From: Hydrogenophaga sp.
Lineage (GTDB): Bacteria > Pseudomonadota > Gammaproteobacteria > Burkholderiales > Burkholderiaceae_C
Assembly (NCBI GenBank): GCA_011391495.1
Contig: JAABQK010000001.1
Location: 186,001-250,000, forward strand
Reading direction: 5' to 3'
Length of the DNA stretch: 64,000 nucleotides
Shown here: piece after piece, positions 29,511 to 39,204 of the stretch
Numbering within the stretch: position 1 is the stretch's first letter
How the letters are laid out: each line of letters opens with the position of its first letter
Made by a program: the position numbers and the translations under genes
Notes under the pieces: generated by a model
Database searches by the model: none
What the model was told of the DNA's origin: nothing
Seen by the model: only the letters and a program-made list of their open reading frames with translations

Positions 29511-31775
29511 ATGGCCAAGAAAAAGCGCACCGCACCGCCTGCCGGCGGCGCCAGCACCCCAACCCCGCGTCCGGCCCCGGCGCAACCCCCGAGAGCGAGT
29601 TCAGCGCCGGCCACGCCTCTGTCGCTGCCCGGCGAAGTGCTCAGGGGCGACTGGACGGTGGCCATCCTGGCCCTGATGATGTTCCTGGCGCCTGCCCTGG
29701 GCGTGCCCAACGAACTGATGCTCCAGGACACGCTGAAATCTATAGTGGTCGTGTTCACCGCGCTGGCTGCTGCCCTGTTCTTTTTCTGGAACCAGCGCAA
29801 CCGCGACATGGCTTTGCGCTGGCACGCGCTGGTGTGGCTGCCGCTGCTGCTCACGGTCTATGCGCTGGGCAGCATGGCCTGGTCGCACACCTACCTGGCC
29901 GGGGTCGAGGCGATCCGCTGGTTCATCTTCTCGCTGCTGGTCTGGCTGGGCCTGAACACGCTGGACCGCGAGCGCCTGCCCACCCTGGCCTGGGGCATAC
30001 ACGCCGGCGCGTTCCTCGCGGCCCTGTGGACCGCGCTGCAGTTCTGGGTGGACTTTGCTTTCTTTCCCCAAGGCCCCAACCCGGCGTCCACCTTCGTCAA
30101 CCGCAACTTCTTTGCCGAGTTCCTGGTCTGCACGCTGCCCTTTTCGGTCTACCTGCTGGTGCGCGCCCGCAACAGCGCCACCGTGGCCTTGCTCGCGTTC
30201 TCGATCGGCTTCAACCTCGTGGCCATGTTCATGACCGGCACGCGCTCGGCCTTGCTCGCGTTTTTCGCGCTGCTGGTGGTGGTTCCCGTGATCCTGTGGC
30301 GCTACCGGCAGCATCTGGCCATGGCCCACTGGAACTCCGGGACGCGGATCCTGGCCGGTGGCGTGCTGCTGGCGACGGTGGTCGGGCTCGGCCTGATCGG
30401 CACCGGCAACCCCAAGCTGATCGAAGAAAACCGCGTCGAGGGCCGGGGGCTGAATGCGCTGGAGCGCAGTTTCGCGCGCGCCAGGTCGATGACGCAAGCC
30501 GAGGAGTACACCGAGCGCTCGTTCTCGGTGCGCTGGGTCATGTGGCAGGCCACGGGCCGCATGATTGCCAAGCGCCCGCTCTCCGGCGTGGGCGCCGGTG
30601 CCTGGGAGGTGGACATTCCGCTCTACCAGGCCGAAGGCGCGCAGCTGGAGACCGACTACTACGTGCACAACGAGATCCTGCAGCTGCTGGCCGAATACGG
30701 GCTGGCGGGATGGGTCTTTCTGCTCGGACTGCTGGCCTATCTGACGCGCGCCGCCTGGCGCACCTGGTGCCTGAAGGGCGAGGATGGGCGGGCCGAGGGC
30801 CTGCTGCGAGCCACCACGCTGGCGGGTCTGCTGGCCTTCCTGATCGTGAGCAACGCCGGTTTTCCCTGGCGCATGGCGAGCACGGGCGCGCTGTTCGCGC
30901 TGTTCCTGGCGATCCTGGCAGCGTCGGATGCCCGACTGGCCCAGCGTGGCTGGACGGCCGCAGCGCGCCTGCCCTGGAAACCGGTGTTTTCACAGGCGGC
31001 GGCGGTGGTCAGCATCGGCTGCCTGGCGCTGGCAGCCTTCATCACACAGCAGGCCATGGCCTGCGAAAGCCTGATCGTGAGAGCGACCAAGATTGCGCTC
31101 TCGGTGAGCCAGTCGGGCGACTACAACAACCCGAAATGGACAACCCAGCGCGAAGACATGCTGCGCATGATCAAGGAAGGCATCGACATCAACCCGCACT
31201 ACCGCAAGATCACGCCGATGGTGGCCGACGAACTGGCCAAGTGGGGCGACTGGAGCAACGCGGTCTGGATCTGGGAGTCGGTGCTGGGCTCGCGCCCTTA
31301 CGTGACCGCGATCATGAGCAACGTGGCGCGCGGTTACGCGCAGCTGGGGCAGCCCGACAAAGCGATGGCCATGCTGGAACGTGCCAAGTTGCTGCAGCCC
31401 AAGGCCCCCTCGGTGCGCTCGCTCGAAGTCATCCTGCTCAGCCGCAATGGCAACGAGGCCCAGGCGCTGGCGATCGCCCGGGAAGACATCCGCGCCGAGC
31501 GCTACGACTACGACATGGTCAACACCGGCTTTGTGCTGGCGATGCGCGCCAAGGACTGGGATCTGGCCATCAAGTCCATCGAGCTGCGCAACAAGGGTTG
31601 GCCCGCCAACCAGATCGATGGCGATGCCAAGCTGGGCAATGCCTGGCTGGGCAAGGGCGACACCGGCAAGGCGATGGAGTACTTCCGCGCCGCCCTGGCC
31701 GCCACGCCGCCAGCCCAGCGGCAAAACACGCTCAACATGATTCCGCAGGCCCTCTGGCCCCAATTGCAGAAATAG
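29511..31775 (+). CDS. O-antigen ligase family membrane protein with C-terminal TPR-like region (754 aa)
   Basis: Polytopic membrane protein with about 12 hydrophobic segments. The Wzy/WaaL signature region lies in the large periplasmic loop around residues 340-390 (RWVMWQATGRMIAKRPLSGVGAGAW then HNEILQLLAEYGLAGW), diagnostic for the O-antigen ligase/PglL superfamily. An N-terminal Pro/Ala-rich tail precedes the first helix. The last about 230 residues are soluble and helical, resembling TPR repeats (GYAQLGQPDKAMAMLERAK). It may ligate or polymerise glycans or glycosylate pilin; no glycosyltransferase cluster is adjacent. ATG 29511 begins MAKKKRT. Confidence 0.82.
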   Translation: MAKKKRTAPPAGGASTPTPRPAPAQPPRASSAPATPLSLPGEVLRGDWTVAILALMMFLAPALGVPNELMLQDTLKSIVVVFTALAAALFFFWNQRNRDMALRWHALVWLPLLLTVYALGSMAWSHTYLAGVEAIRWFIFSLLVWLGLNTLDRERLPTLAWGIHAGAFLAALWTALQFWVDFAFFPQGPNPASTFVNRNFFAEFLVCTLPFSVYLLVRARNSATVALLAFSIGFNLVAMFMTGTRSALLAFFALLVVVPVILWRYRQHLAMAHWNSGTRILAGGVLLATVVGLGLIGTGNPKLIEENRVEGRGLNALERSFARARSMTQAEEYTERSFSVRWVMWQATGRMIAKRPLSGVGAGAWEVDIPLYQAEGAQLETDYYVHNEILQLLAEYGLAGWVFLLGLLAYLTRAAWRTWCLKGEDGRAEGLLRATTLAGLLAFLIVSNAGFPWRMASTGALFALFLAILAASDARLAQRGWTAAARLPWKPVFSQAAAVVSIGCLALAAFITQQAMACESLIVRATKIALSVSQSGDYNNPKWTTQREDMLRMIKEGIDINPHYRKITPMVADELAKWGDWSNAVWIWESVLGSRPYVTAIMSNVARGYAQLGQPDKAMAMLERAKLLQPKAPSVRSLEVILLSRNGNEAQALAIAREDIRAERYDYDMVNTGFVLAMRAKDWDLAIKSIELRNKGWPANQIDGDAKLGNAWLGKGDTGKAMEYFRAALAATPPAQRQNTLNMIPQALWPQLQK

Positions 31776-31805
31776 GCCACCGGCCCGCCGGCTGGGACTG
31801 CCTGT

Positions 31806-32672
31806 TCACCAGGCCAGCGTTTCGCTGCGCAGGCCCTTCGGGTCCCAGCGCTGCGCGCCAGCAGAGCTGTCGGGCAGGTGCGTCCACTCGTGCAGGCCCA
31901 CCGTCCAGCGCCGCGGACCGGTGTCGGCTGGCACGGGTTCAACCCGAAGCACCAGGCTGCTGCGCGTGCCGTAGCCCCGATCGGGCAGGCACACGAAAGG
32001 GCTGGACAGCGCGCGCTCCATCGCGACCGTGACACCGGTCGGCGGCAACTCATGTTCCGCAGCGAGCACGGAGTCGCCAAGCGCGTCCTGCAAGGCCGCC
32101 AGCCATCGCGGCGAGGCAGCGTCGCTGTACAACCGGGCCAGTGAGTCGCCCACTGCATGCTTCAGACGCTGGGTCTTCGGCCAGGGCGTGTCCAGCGCAG
32201 CGTTGGACAGGCCGTAGATGCCTGGGCCCAGCCGCCGGGCGTGCAGCTCCTCGGCGTGATCCTCGTGCGGGCGGTCGGGGTGCCGGTTGCTCAGCCAGCC
32301 CCAGAGGCCCTGATGAAAGTCGCCCACCACCAGATTGAAGCCCCCGTACGCATGGGGGTCGATGCCGGCCTGAAGGCCGTCCCAGTCCAGGTGCCCGCTC
32401 AGCCAGCGCGTGGCCAGCTCGCCGCGGCTGCGCGCGCCGGGTCCGGGCCGGGTGCTGCGCACGTTGGTCAGCATCGCCACCCGGCCAGAAGCGTTCACCC
32501 CCAGCCAGGTGCCGCCATCGCGCAGATCGCGCCCGGACAGTACGCCGGTGCCGTCCGGCAGGGTCCAGCGGTGCAGCGGGGCTGTGGGGCGGTCGAAGAA
32601 CTCGTCGCGGTTGGCCGCGATCAGCAGCGGGCAGGCCGGATCGGCATCAATGGCAAACGCGATCAGGCACAT
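31806..32672 (-). CDS. NRDE/TANGO2 family protein (288 aa)
   Basis: Starts with MCLIAFAI and the name-giving motif AANRDEFFDRP, then GVLSGRDLRDGGTWLGVN and FNLVVGD, all conserved in the NRDE family (eukaryotic TANGO2 and related bacterial proteins). Some family members have been linked to heme handling or Ntn-hydrolase-like folds beginning with Cys2, which is present. The molecular function here is unknown. The start lies 12 bases from the stop of the upstream ygfZ-like gene, so the two may form an operon. Confidence 0.85.
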   Translation of the reverse strand: MCLIAFAIDADPACPLLIAANRDEFFDRPTAPLHRWTLPDGTGVLSGRDLRDGGTWLGVNASGRVAMLTNVRSTRPGPGARSRGELATRWLSGHLDWDGLQAGIDPHAYGGFNLVVGDFHQGLWGWLSNRHPDRPHEDHAEELHARRLGPGIYGLSNAALDTPWPKTQRLKHAVGDSLARLYSDAASPRWLAALQDALGDSVLAAEHELPPTGVTVAMERALSSPFVCLPDRGYGTRSSLVLRVEPVPADTGPRRWTVGLHEWTHLPDSSAGAQRWDPKGLRSETLAW

Positions 32673-32684
32673 GTCAGCGCAGGA

Positions 32685-33620
32685 TCAGATGTCGTCCAGC
32701 AGCGCATAGGGCAACGGCAACAGCGACAGCGCCGCTCCACCGGGACTGCCCGCGCTCAGGCGGCCGCCCGCCGCTGCGCTGGTCTGCATGGACACGAGGG
32801 CGCTCCAGCCACCCGCCGGATGGGCGCCTGCCGCCGCCACCGTGCCGCAAGGCTGCTCGGGGTCGCTGTCGTGGAACACGTCCTGCCCCACCGCCAGTGC
32901 CTCCGGGCTGCTGACCAGGAAGGCCCGGCGCTTGAGCGTGCCGCGAAACTGGCTGCGCGCCACCACCTCCTGGCCCGGGTAGCAGCCCTTTTTGAAGTTC
33001 ACGCCACCCACCGATTCGTAGTTCAGCATCTGCGGCACAAAGGCCTCCACGACCGGCTGTGTGATGGTGGCCACGCCGCTCATCACATCGAGCCAGGTCC
33101 AGGCACCCTCGGGCAGGCGAACGCCCGCGGGCGCTGCCGATTCGACGGGCGCCACCCAGAGCGCGCGCGACACGCCGACGGCCGGGTAGATCTGGACGGT
33201 CTGGGCGCCATCGGGTTCGCCGCTCTTGCTCCAGGGCTTGCCCGCAGTCGGTGCGGCCGTTCCGGCCAGCCCCCAGACCTGAAACGCGTCGCTGGCATCG
33301 CTCAGCCTGGCCTGGGCGCGCAGGACAAACATCGACAGGCGCTTGAGCGTGGCTGGCAGCACATCGCGGCTGCAAACCAGCAGGATCTCGTCGGGCGTGC
33401 GCTTGAAACCCACGAAACTGGCCAGCATGCGGCCCTTGGCCGAACAGAACGCCGCGAGACGTGCTTCAGACAAACCCAGCAGCGAAAAGTCTTGCGTCAG
33501 CTGCCCATGCAGGAACTTGGCAGCGTCGGTTCCCTGGGCTCGGATCACGCCCAGATGGGGCAGGGGCGCCACGCCGTTCAGGGCGGTCGCGTCGAAGGCG
33601 GGCAGGGCGGGTTCGGTCAT
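32685..33620 (-). CDS. ygfZ: YgfZ/GcvT domain folate-binding protein (311 aa)
   Basis: Tetrahydrofolate-binding protein that helps maintain iron-sulfur enzymes and affects tRNA modification. The hallmark KGCYPGQEVVAR is present around residue 205-216. The N-terminal GcvT-like part begins PLPHLGVIRAQGTDAAKFLHGQLTQD. Length is near that of E. coli YgfZ (326). Transcribed divergently from mltG with about 108 bases between starts. Confidence 0.9.
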   Translation of the reverse strand: MTEPALPAFDATALNGVAPLPHLGVIRAQGTDAAKFLHGQLTQDFSLLGLSEARLAAFCSAKGRMLASFVGFKRTPDEILLVCSRDVLPATLKRLSMFVLRAQARLSDASDAFQVWGLAGTAAPTAGKPWSKSGEPDGAQTVQIYPAVGVSRALWVAPVESAAPAGVRLPEGAWTWLDVMSGVATITQPVVEAFVPQMLNYESVGGVNFKKGCYPGQEVVARSQFRGTLKRRAFLVSSPEALAVGQDVFHDSDPEQPCGTVAAAGAHPAGGWSALVSMQTSAAAGGRLSAGSPGGAALSLLPLPYALLDDI

Positions 33621-33728
33621 GGAATGAACGGGGCTTTCGAGGGGGAGGGCTGCTGGAGGTGTCGATTATGATCATCGGCCCACGGGCTGGTCCCGTCTTG
33701 CCCACATCCCCCCAATTCCTTCCGCACC

Positions 33729-34739
33729 TTGATCCGCCTGCTGAAACTGCTCTTGCTTGCGCTGTTGCTGGCGGGTGCCGGCGCGGCCGCATGGGGCGCC
33801 TGGTGGCTGCATCGGCCCTTGCCGCTGCCGGACACGGTCACCTCCGAAACGCCGCTGGATGTGAGCATCGAGCCTGGCTCGTCGGCCCGCGCCGTGGCCG
33901 ACACCCTTGCGCGCTCGGGCGTTCGGACACCACCGGTCCTGCTGTTCGCCTGGTTTCGCCTCTCGGGCGAGGCGCGCAACATCAAGGCCGGCAGCTACGA
34001 ATTCGCCCCCGGCACCACGCCGCGCAGCCTGCTGTCCAAGCTGGTGCGTGGTGAGCAAGCGCTGCGCAGCATCACCCTGCTCGAAGGCTGGAACATCCGC
34101 CAGGTGCTTGAGGCCGTGCGCAGCTCGCCAGACCTGACGCAGGACCTGGCGGGGCTGAGCATGGCCGACCTGATGGCACGCATCGGCTACCCGGGTCGCC
34201 ATCCGGAAGGGCGCTTTTTCCCAGACACCTACCGCATGGTCAAACACGCCCCGGCGTCGTCGGTTCTGCGGCAGGCGGCGCAGGCCATGGAACAGCGGCT
34301 GGCCGAGGTCTGGGCGCAGCGCGCCAGCGGCACGCCGTTGCGCTCGCCCGACGAAGCGCTGATTCTGGCCAGCATCATCGAAAAGGAAACCGGGCTCGAC
34401 AGCGACCGGCGGCAGGTGGGTGGTGTGTTCACCAACCGCCTGCGCATCGGGATGCGCCTGCAGACCGACCCTTCCGTGATCTACGGCCTGGGCGAACGCT
34501 TCGACGGCAACCTGCGCCGCGTCGACCTGCTGACCGATACCCCCTACAACACCTACACCCGGGCCGGTCTGCCGCCCACCCCTATCGCCATGCCCGGCCT
34601 GGCTTCGCTGATGGCGGCGGTGCAGCCTGCAGACACGAAGGCCATCTATTTCGTGGCGAAGGGCGACGGTTCCAGCCATTTCAGCGCCACCCTCGAAGAG
34701 CACAATGCCGCGGTGCGCCGGCACATCCTTGGGCGCTGA
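33729..34739 (+). CDS. mltG: Endolytic murein transglycosylase MltG (336 aa)
   Basis: Cleaves nascent glycan strands and sets their length, anchored in the inner membrane. An N-terminal transmembrane helix ([21 protein letters not shown]), a LysM-like segment, and the YceG domain with [10 protein letters not shown] and catalytic Glu218 in ASIIEKET, then [12 protein letters not shown] and [14 protein letters not shown]. The start is TTG 33729; no ATG or GTG lies in a suitable place, and this start gives a normal N-terminal anchor. Heads the mltG-tmk-holB-pilZ-tatD group common in Gram-negatives. Confidence 0.93.
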   Translation: MIRLLKLLLLALLLAGAGAAAWGAWWLHRPLPLPDTVTSETPLDVSIEPGSSARAVADTLARSGVRTPPVLLFAWFRLSGEARNIKAGSYEFAPGTTPRSLLSKLVRGEQALRSITLLEGWNIRQVLEAVRSSPDLTQDLAGLSMADLMARIGYPGRHPEGRFFPDTYRMVKHAPASSVLRQAAQAMEQRLAEVWAQRASGTPLRSPDEALILASIIEKETGLDSDRRQVGGVFTNRLRIGMRLQTDPSVIYGLGERFDGNLRRVDLLTDTPYNTYTRAGLPPTPIAMPGLASLMAAVQPADTKAIYFVAKGDGSSHFSATLEEHNAAVRRHILGR

Positions 34740-34755
34740 ACCTCATCACGGCAGC

Positions 34756-35415
34756 ATGAAACCCACCGGGCTGTTCATCACATTCGAAGGCATCGACGGC
34801 GCTGGCAAGTCGACCCATATAGCCGGCCTGGCCGACGCGTTCCGGGCCCAGGGTCGCACCCTCACGCTCACGCGCGAACCCGGCGGAACACCGCTGGCCG
34901 AGAAGCTGCGCACGCTCGTGCTCAACGATGCGATGGACCCGCTGTGCGAAGCCCTGCTGATGTTCGCCGCGCGGCGCGACCACCTGCAGCAGGTGATCGA
35001 GCCGGCACTGGCCCGTGGCGAGGTCGTACTGTGTGACCGTTTCACCGACGCCACCTTCGCCTACCAGGGCTTTGGCCGCGATTTCGACCTGGCCGTGCTG
35101 CGCCAGCTGGAATGCTGGGTGCAGGCGCTTCCTGGAGAAGGTTCCCGGCTGCGTCAGCCTGATCTGACGGTCTGGTTCGACCTGTCTCCCGAGGTGGCGG
35201 CCCAGCGGCTTGCATCAGCCCGTGTGCCCGACCGCTTCGAATCACAACCCACAGCGTTTTTTGCACGCGTCGCGGCCGGCTATGCGCAGCGCCTAAGCGA
35301 ACAGCCGGCGCGTTTTGCGCGTATCGACTCCGAGCAGTCTCTGGACAGGGTGTGGCAGAGCGTGCGCCAGGTGTTCGTGCAGCGTGGCTGGCTGCCACCG
35401 GAAAGCATGCCATGA
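34756..35415 (+). CDS. tmk: Thymidylate kinase (219 aa)
   Basis: Phosphorylates dTMP to dTDP with ATP. P-loop [11 protein letters not shown] at residues 10-20, the DR(Y/F) motif in [13 protein letters not shown], and a LID region with several Arg residues. ATG 34756 is 16 bases after the mltG stop. Its end overlaps the holB start by four bases (ATGA), indicating translational coupling. Confidence 0.95.
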   Translation: MKPTGLFITFEGIDGAGKSTHIAGLADAFRAQGRTLTLTREPGGTPLAEKLRTLVLNDAMDPLCEALLMFAARRDHLQQVIEPALARGEVVLCDRFTDATFAYQGFGRDFDLAVLRQLECWVQALPGEGSRLRQPDLTVWFDLSPEVAAQRLASARVPDRFESQPTAFFARVAAGYAQRLSEQPARFARIDSEQSLDRVWQSVRQVFVQRGWLPPESMP

Positions 35416-36455
35416 GCGACCCCGTCCAAACAGAGCCGTTGGCGCCCTGGCTGCAGCAGCAGTTGACGGGTCTGCTGGCGCAGCGGGGCCATGCCTTGCT
35501 GCTGTCCGGTCCTTCCGGCCTGGGCCAGTACGACCTGGCACTGGCGCTGGTCCGGGCCTGGCTGTGCGAACAGCCGACCGGGCAGGGTGCCTGCGGACGG
35601 TGTGGCAGCTGCCACGCGGTCAACGTGCGCACCCACGCCGACCTGTGTGTGCTCATGCCCGAGACGCTGAGCCTGGAACTGGATTGGCCGCTGGACGAGA
35701 CGTCCCAGAAGGACATCGACGACAAAAAGCGCAAACCCAGCAAGCTGATCCGCGTGGAGGCGGCCCGCGAGGCGGTGAGCTTCACCCAGTTCACCCGATC
35801 GAGGGGGCGAACCAAGGTGGTGCTGGTGTACCCGGCCGAGCGCATGAACATGGAGTCGGCCAACACGCTGCTGAAAACGCTGGAGGAACCGGTGGGCGAA
35901 GTGCGGTTTGTGCTGGCGACCGAAGCGGCGCACCAGCTGCTGCCCACCATCCGCAGCCGCTGCCAGACGCACGCCATGCTCTGGCCACCCGAAGCCCTGG
36001 CGCTGGAATGGCTGCAGGCACAGGCCAGCACAGCCGGCCAGCCTGGCGCCAGCCGGGATCAGGCCAGTGTCTGGCTCCAGGCGGCCGGTGGGCGCCCCGA
36101 CGATGCGCTGGATTGGGCGAGGAGTGGTCTCGATGCGCAGGCCTGGACCGCGCTGCCGCAGGCGATGGCGTTGGGTGACTGGCGCTTGATGGCCGACTGG
36201 CCCGCGGCGCGACAGCTCGCCGTGCTGCAGAAACTCTGTCACGACCTGATGGCGGTCGCTTCTGGAGCCGCGCCACGGTTCTTTCCGGCGGACCGGCTGC
36301 CGCCACCACCGCGCTGGACCACCCTGGCCCAGTGGTCGCGCGAACTCATGAACACGGCGCGCACGGTGGAGCACCCCTACAACCCGGGCCTGATGCAGGA
36401 AGCATGGGCAGCGCATACGCGCCAGGTGCTGGGTCGCCGGCCTTCTGCCGTCTGA
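35412..36455 (+). CDS. holB: DNA polymerase III subunit delta prime (347 aa)
   Basis: Clamp-loader subunit. The AAA+ fold shows a degenerate P-loop ([12 protein letters not shown], where the usual Lys is Gln), expected because delta prime need not hydrolyse ATP, and a zinc-binding module [10 protein letters not shown] near residue 60. [16 protein letters not shown] and IRSRCQTH are classic for clamp-loader proteins. An insertion near residues 95-120 ([17 protein letters not shown]) is rich in charged residues. Confidence 0.93.
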   Translation: MSDPVQTEPLAPWLQQQLTGLLAQRGHALLLSGPSGLGQYDLALALVRAWLCEQPTGQGACGRCGSCHAVNVRTHADLCVLMPETLSLELDWPLDETSQKDIDDKKRKPSKLIRVEAAREAVSFTQFTRSRGRTKVVLVYPAERMNMESANTLLKTLEEPVGEVRFVLATEAAHQLLPTIRSRCQTHAMLWPPEALALEWLQAQASTAGQPGASRDQASVWLQAAGGRPDDALDWARSGLDAQAWTALPQAMALGDWRLMADWPAARQLAVLQKLCHDLMAVASGAAPRFFPADRLPPPPRWTTLAQWSRELMNTARTVEHPYNPGLMQEAWAAHTRQVLGRRPSAV

Positions 36456-36594
36456 CAGCGCTGGCCCGAGCGCGACGCATCGTCCGATGCCGTTTCAAAT
36501 GGGCCATCTGATACCCGAACACCGTCCATTTCGCCGCTCAGCTGGCCTGTGAAGGGCGCCAGCCCGCAGGGGTTTGCCGCTAAACTCGGATTTC

Positions 36595-36966
36595 ATGAGC
36601 ACAACCCTCCCACCAACGGCCAGTGCATCGCGCCCAAGCGTGATCCAGCTCTCCATCAAGGAGAAGGCTGCCCTCTACGCCGCCTACATACCGCTCTTTG
36701 CCGAGGGCGGCATCTTCATCCCTTCGTCGCGGGACTACCGTTTGGGTGACGACGTGTACGTGCTGCTGAGCTTGCCCGACGACCCGCAGCGCTATCCGGT
36801 GGCCGGCAAAGTGGCCTGGGTGACACCAGCCAAGGCGCAGGGCGGGCGCACGCAAGGGGTGGGCATCCGGTTCCCGGCCGACGAAAAGTCACGCCAGCTC
36901 AAGCTGAAGATCGAAGAGATTCTGGGCACTCAGCTCGGGTCGGACCGGCCAACACAGACCATCTGA
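36595..36966 (+). CDS. pilZ: PilZ domain protein of the type IV pilus group (123 aa)
   Basis: Small PilZ protein between holB and tatD, the same order as around P. aeruginosa pilZ. It has LSIKEKAALYAAYIPLFAEGG, LLSLPDDPQRYPVAGKVAWV and GVGIRF. As in that orphan PilZ, the RxxxR and (D/N)xSxxG residues needed for c-di-GMP binding are not evident, so it probably acts by protein contacts in pilus assembly (PilB/FimX in other species). ATG 36595 is preferred; the frame opens seven codons earlier. Confidence 0.9.
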   Translation: MSTTLPPTASASRPSVIQLSIKEKAALYAAYIPLFAEGGIFIPSSRDYRLGDDVYVLLSLPDDPQRYPVAGKVAWVTPAKAQGGRTQGVGIRFPADEKSRQLKLKIEEILGTQLGSDRPTQTI

Positions 36967-37047
36967 GGAGTCCGGTTTCCGCTCCGCGGCTGCTCTCCTT
37001 GCGCTCAGGCCCGCCCTGCCAGGCGCCACCTGAACTCCCATTGCCGC

Positions 37048-37863
37048 ATGTTCACAGACTCCCACTGTCACCTCAACTTCCCCGAACTGCGAACGCAGTT
37101 GCCTGCCATCCTGGACGCGATGGCACAAGCCCAGGTGGATCGCGCCCTCTGCATCTGCACCACGCTGGAAGAGTTTGGCGATGTGCACGCTCTGGCGTGC
37201 GCGCACGACAACCTGTGGGCCACGGTGGGCGTACACCCCGACAACGAAGGTGTGCAGGAGCCCACGCTGGACGATCTGCTCAGCCGGGCGGCCCGATCGC
37301 GTGTCGTGGGCATCGGCGAGACCGGGCTCGACTACTACCGGCTGGGCGAGCGCAGTGTGGCCGACATGGCGTGGCAGCGAGAGCGCTTTCGCGTCCACAT
37401 CCAGGCCGCCCGCCTGACCAACCTGCCCCTGGTGGTCCACACGCGCAGTGCCTCAGACGACACGCTGTCCATCCTGCGTGAAGCGGGTGGCTTCGCTTCC
37501 GGCACCGACCCGCAGGGCTCCCAGCCCGTAGCGCGCGGCGTCTTCCACTGTTTCACAGAAAGCGAAGCTGTCGCCCGCGCGGCACTGGATCTGGGCTTTT
37601 TCATCTCGTTCTCGGGCATCCTCACGTTTCGCAACGCCGCAGACCTGCGCGAGGTGGCGCGTTTTGTTCCGATGGACCGCCTCCTCATCGAGACCGACAG
37701 TCCCTATCTGGCCCCCGTGCCCTACCGCGGCAAAACCAACAATCCCTCGTACGTTCCCTTTGTGGCGAAGCAGATCGCCGAGATCAAAGCGGTGTCTGTG
37801 GAGACGGTCGCCGAGGCCACCAGCCGCAATTTCGGGCAATTGTTCAACAGAATCGAGACTTGA
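37048..37863 (+). CDS. TatD family metal-dependent hydrolase (271 aa)
   Basis: TIM-barrel nuclease-like hydrolase. The metal ligands His6 and His8 (FTDSHCHL), Glu in GIGETGLDYY, His in LPLVVHTRSA and in FHCFT, and Asp in LIETDSPYLAP are all in place. It includes a slightly long loop after GFASG compared with E. coli YcfH. It forms the usual end of the tmk-holB-pilZ group, 81 bases after pilZ. Confidence 0.9.
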   Translation: MFTDSHCHLNFPELRTQLPAILDAMAQAQVDRALCICTTLEEFGDVHALACAHDNLWATVGVHPDNEGVQEPTLDDLLSRAARSRVVGIGETGLDYYRLGERSVADMAWQRERFRVHIQAARLTNLPLVVHTRSASDDTLSILREAGGFASGTDPQGSQPVARGVFHCFTESEAVARAALDLGFFISFSGILTFRNAADLREVARFVPMDRLLIETDSPYLAPVPYRGKTNNPSYVPFVAKQIAEIKAVSVETVAEATSRNFGQLFNRIET

Positions 37864-37866
37864 CCA

Positions 37867-38550
37867 ATGCTGATAAAACACTTGAAGTTGTTGAAAAAGA
37901 TCATTGTTTTATTTGCTATTTGTTTTGCTTCGACCGGCTTGCTTGCTGCCTCGTTTGACGACTTTTTCGCAGCGGCCAGGCAGGACGACGAATCCACCAT
38001 CGTCACCCTGACCCTGCGCGGCTTCGACCTCAACACCCGGGATCCCCAGGGAGAGCACGCCCTTCTGATCGCCGCGCGGGAGGGGTCGCTCAAGGTGGCC
38101 AACTTCCTGCTGGACCAGTCCGCTGTGGAAGTCGAGGCGCGCAACAGCCGCGGCGAGAGTCCGCTGATGATGGCCGCACTCAAAGGTCATCTGGCCCTGG
38201 CGCGCCGCCTCATCGAGCACAAGGCCGAAGTCAACAAGCCAGGCTGGGCGCCCCTGCACTACGCGGCCACCAGCTCCTCACCCGTCAGCCATGACATGGT
38301 GCGCCTGCTGCTGGAGCACCACGCCTACATCGATGCCGCATCACCCAACCGCAGCACGCCCCTGATGATGGCGGCGCATTACGGCAGTCCGTCGGTGGTC
38401 AGGTTGCTGCTGGAGGAGGGGGCTGATCCCCTGCTGAAAAATGAGCAGGGCCTGACAGCGATCGACTTTGCGAACCGTGCCGGACGCAGCGAATCGGCCG
38501 ACATCATTGCGGCCTTTGTCCGCGCCAGACAGCCTGCGGGTCGCTGGTAG
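37867..38550 (+). CDS. Exported ankyrin repeat protein (227 aa)
   Basis: Signal peptide at residues about 1-28 (KIIVLFAICFASTGLLAA), then about five ankyrin repeats (QGEHALLIAAREGSLKVANF, RGESPLMMAALKGHLALAR, RSTPLMMAAHYGSPSVVRLL, QGLTAIDFANRAGR). Probably a periplasmic scaffold or protective protein, as seen for some ankyrin proteins near catalases; no such partner lies here. Start ATG 37867 is three bases after the tatD stop. Its first 60 bases are AT-rich relative to the rest, as is common for signal sequences. Confidence 0.85.
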   Translation: MLIKHLKLLKKIIVLFAICFASTGLLAASFDDFFAAARQDDESTIVTLTLRGFDLNTRDPQGEHALLIAAREGSLKVANFLLDQSAVEVEARNSRGESPLMMAALKGHLALARRLIEHKAEVNKPGWAPLHYAATSSSPVSHDMVRLLLEHHAYIDAASPNRSTPLMMAAHYGSPSVVRLLLEEGADPLLKNEQGLTAIDFANRAGRSESADIIAAFVRARQPAGRW

Positions 38551-38700
38551 GGTGGAGCCGACGGCGTACCGGCAACGCTCCCTTGGGCCAGATCAGCGTG
38601 GCGACCCCACCCACGTTCTGGGCAGCGTAGGTGTAACCCACATGGGTGGAAAGCGGTAGCCGCATCAGAATCAGCGCATTCCGATCATTGAGGAGACGCT

Positions 38701-39189
38701 GTGAAGCTGGCGAGCCAAAAAGACTTTTTTTCCGGACTGATGTTCACCGCGGTGGGCGTTGCTTTTGCGGTGGGCGCCACCAGTTTCACCGTCGGCGATG
38801 CCGCGCGCATGGGTCCCGGCTACTTTCCGCTGATGCTCGGCATCCTGCTGGCGATTCTGGGTACCGTGATCACCATCAAGTCCTTCTCGGGTGGAGCACC
38901 CGGTGGGGACAGGATCGGCGCCTTCGCCTGGCGGCCGCTGTTCTTTGTGCTGTTTGCCAACATCGTGTTTGGCGCCCTGCTGGTGGGCCTGCCGTCCATT
39001 GGCTTCCCGGCCATGGGCATGTTCGTGGCGATCTATGCGCTGGTCTTCATCGCCAGCCTGGCCCAGAAAGGTTCACAGTTCAAGCAGACGCTCATTCTGG
39101 CAACCATCCTTGCATTGGGCAGCTACGTGGCCTTCGTGTACCTCCTCAAGCTGCAGTTCCCGGTGTGGCCTGCGTTCCTCACCAACTAA
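38701..39189 (+). CDS. tctB: Tripartite tricarboxylate transporter small subunit TctB (162 aa)
   Basis: Four-helix inner-membrane subunit. The N-terminal region DFFSGLMFTAVGVAFAVGA and the motif ARMGPGYFPLMLGILLAILG are family hallmarks. GTG 38701 is the start, preceded by GAGGAG. The large subunit gene follows after 15 bases. No solute-binding TctC is encoded in the immediate neighbourhood. Confidence 0.9.
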   Translation: MKLASQKDFFSGLMFTAVGVAFAVGATSFTVGDAARMGPGYFPLMLGILLAILGTVITIKSFSGGAPGGDRIGAFAWRPLFFVLFANIVFGALLVGLPSIGFPAMGMFVAIYALVFIASLAQKGSQFKQTLILATILALGSYVAFVYLLKLQFPVWPAFLTN

Positions 39190-39204
39190 GCGGAAGAACA
39201 ACCC

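Noticed and set aside
32157-33671. 504-codon plus-strand frame
   Set aside because: Antisense to the NRDE and YgfZ genes, both with diagnostic motifs on the minus strand.
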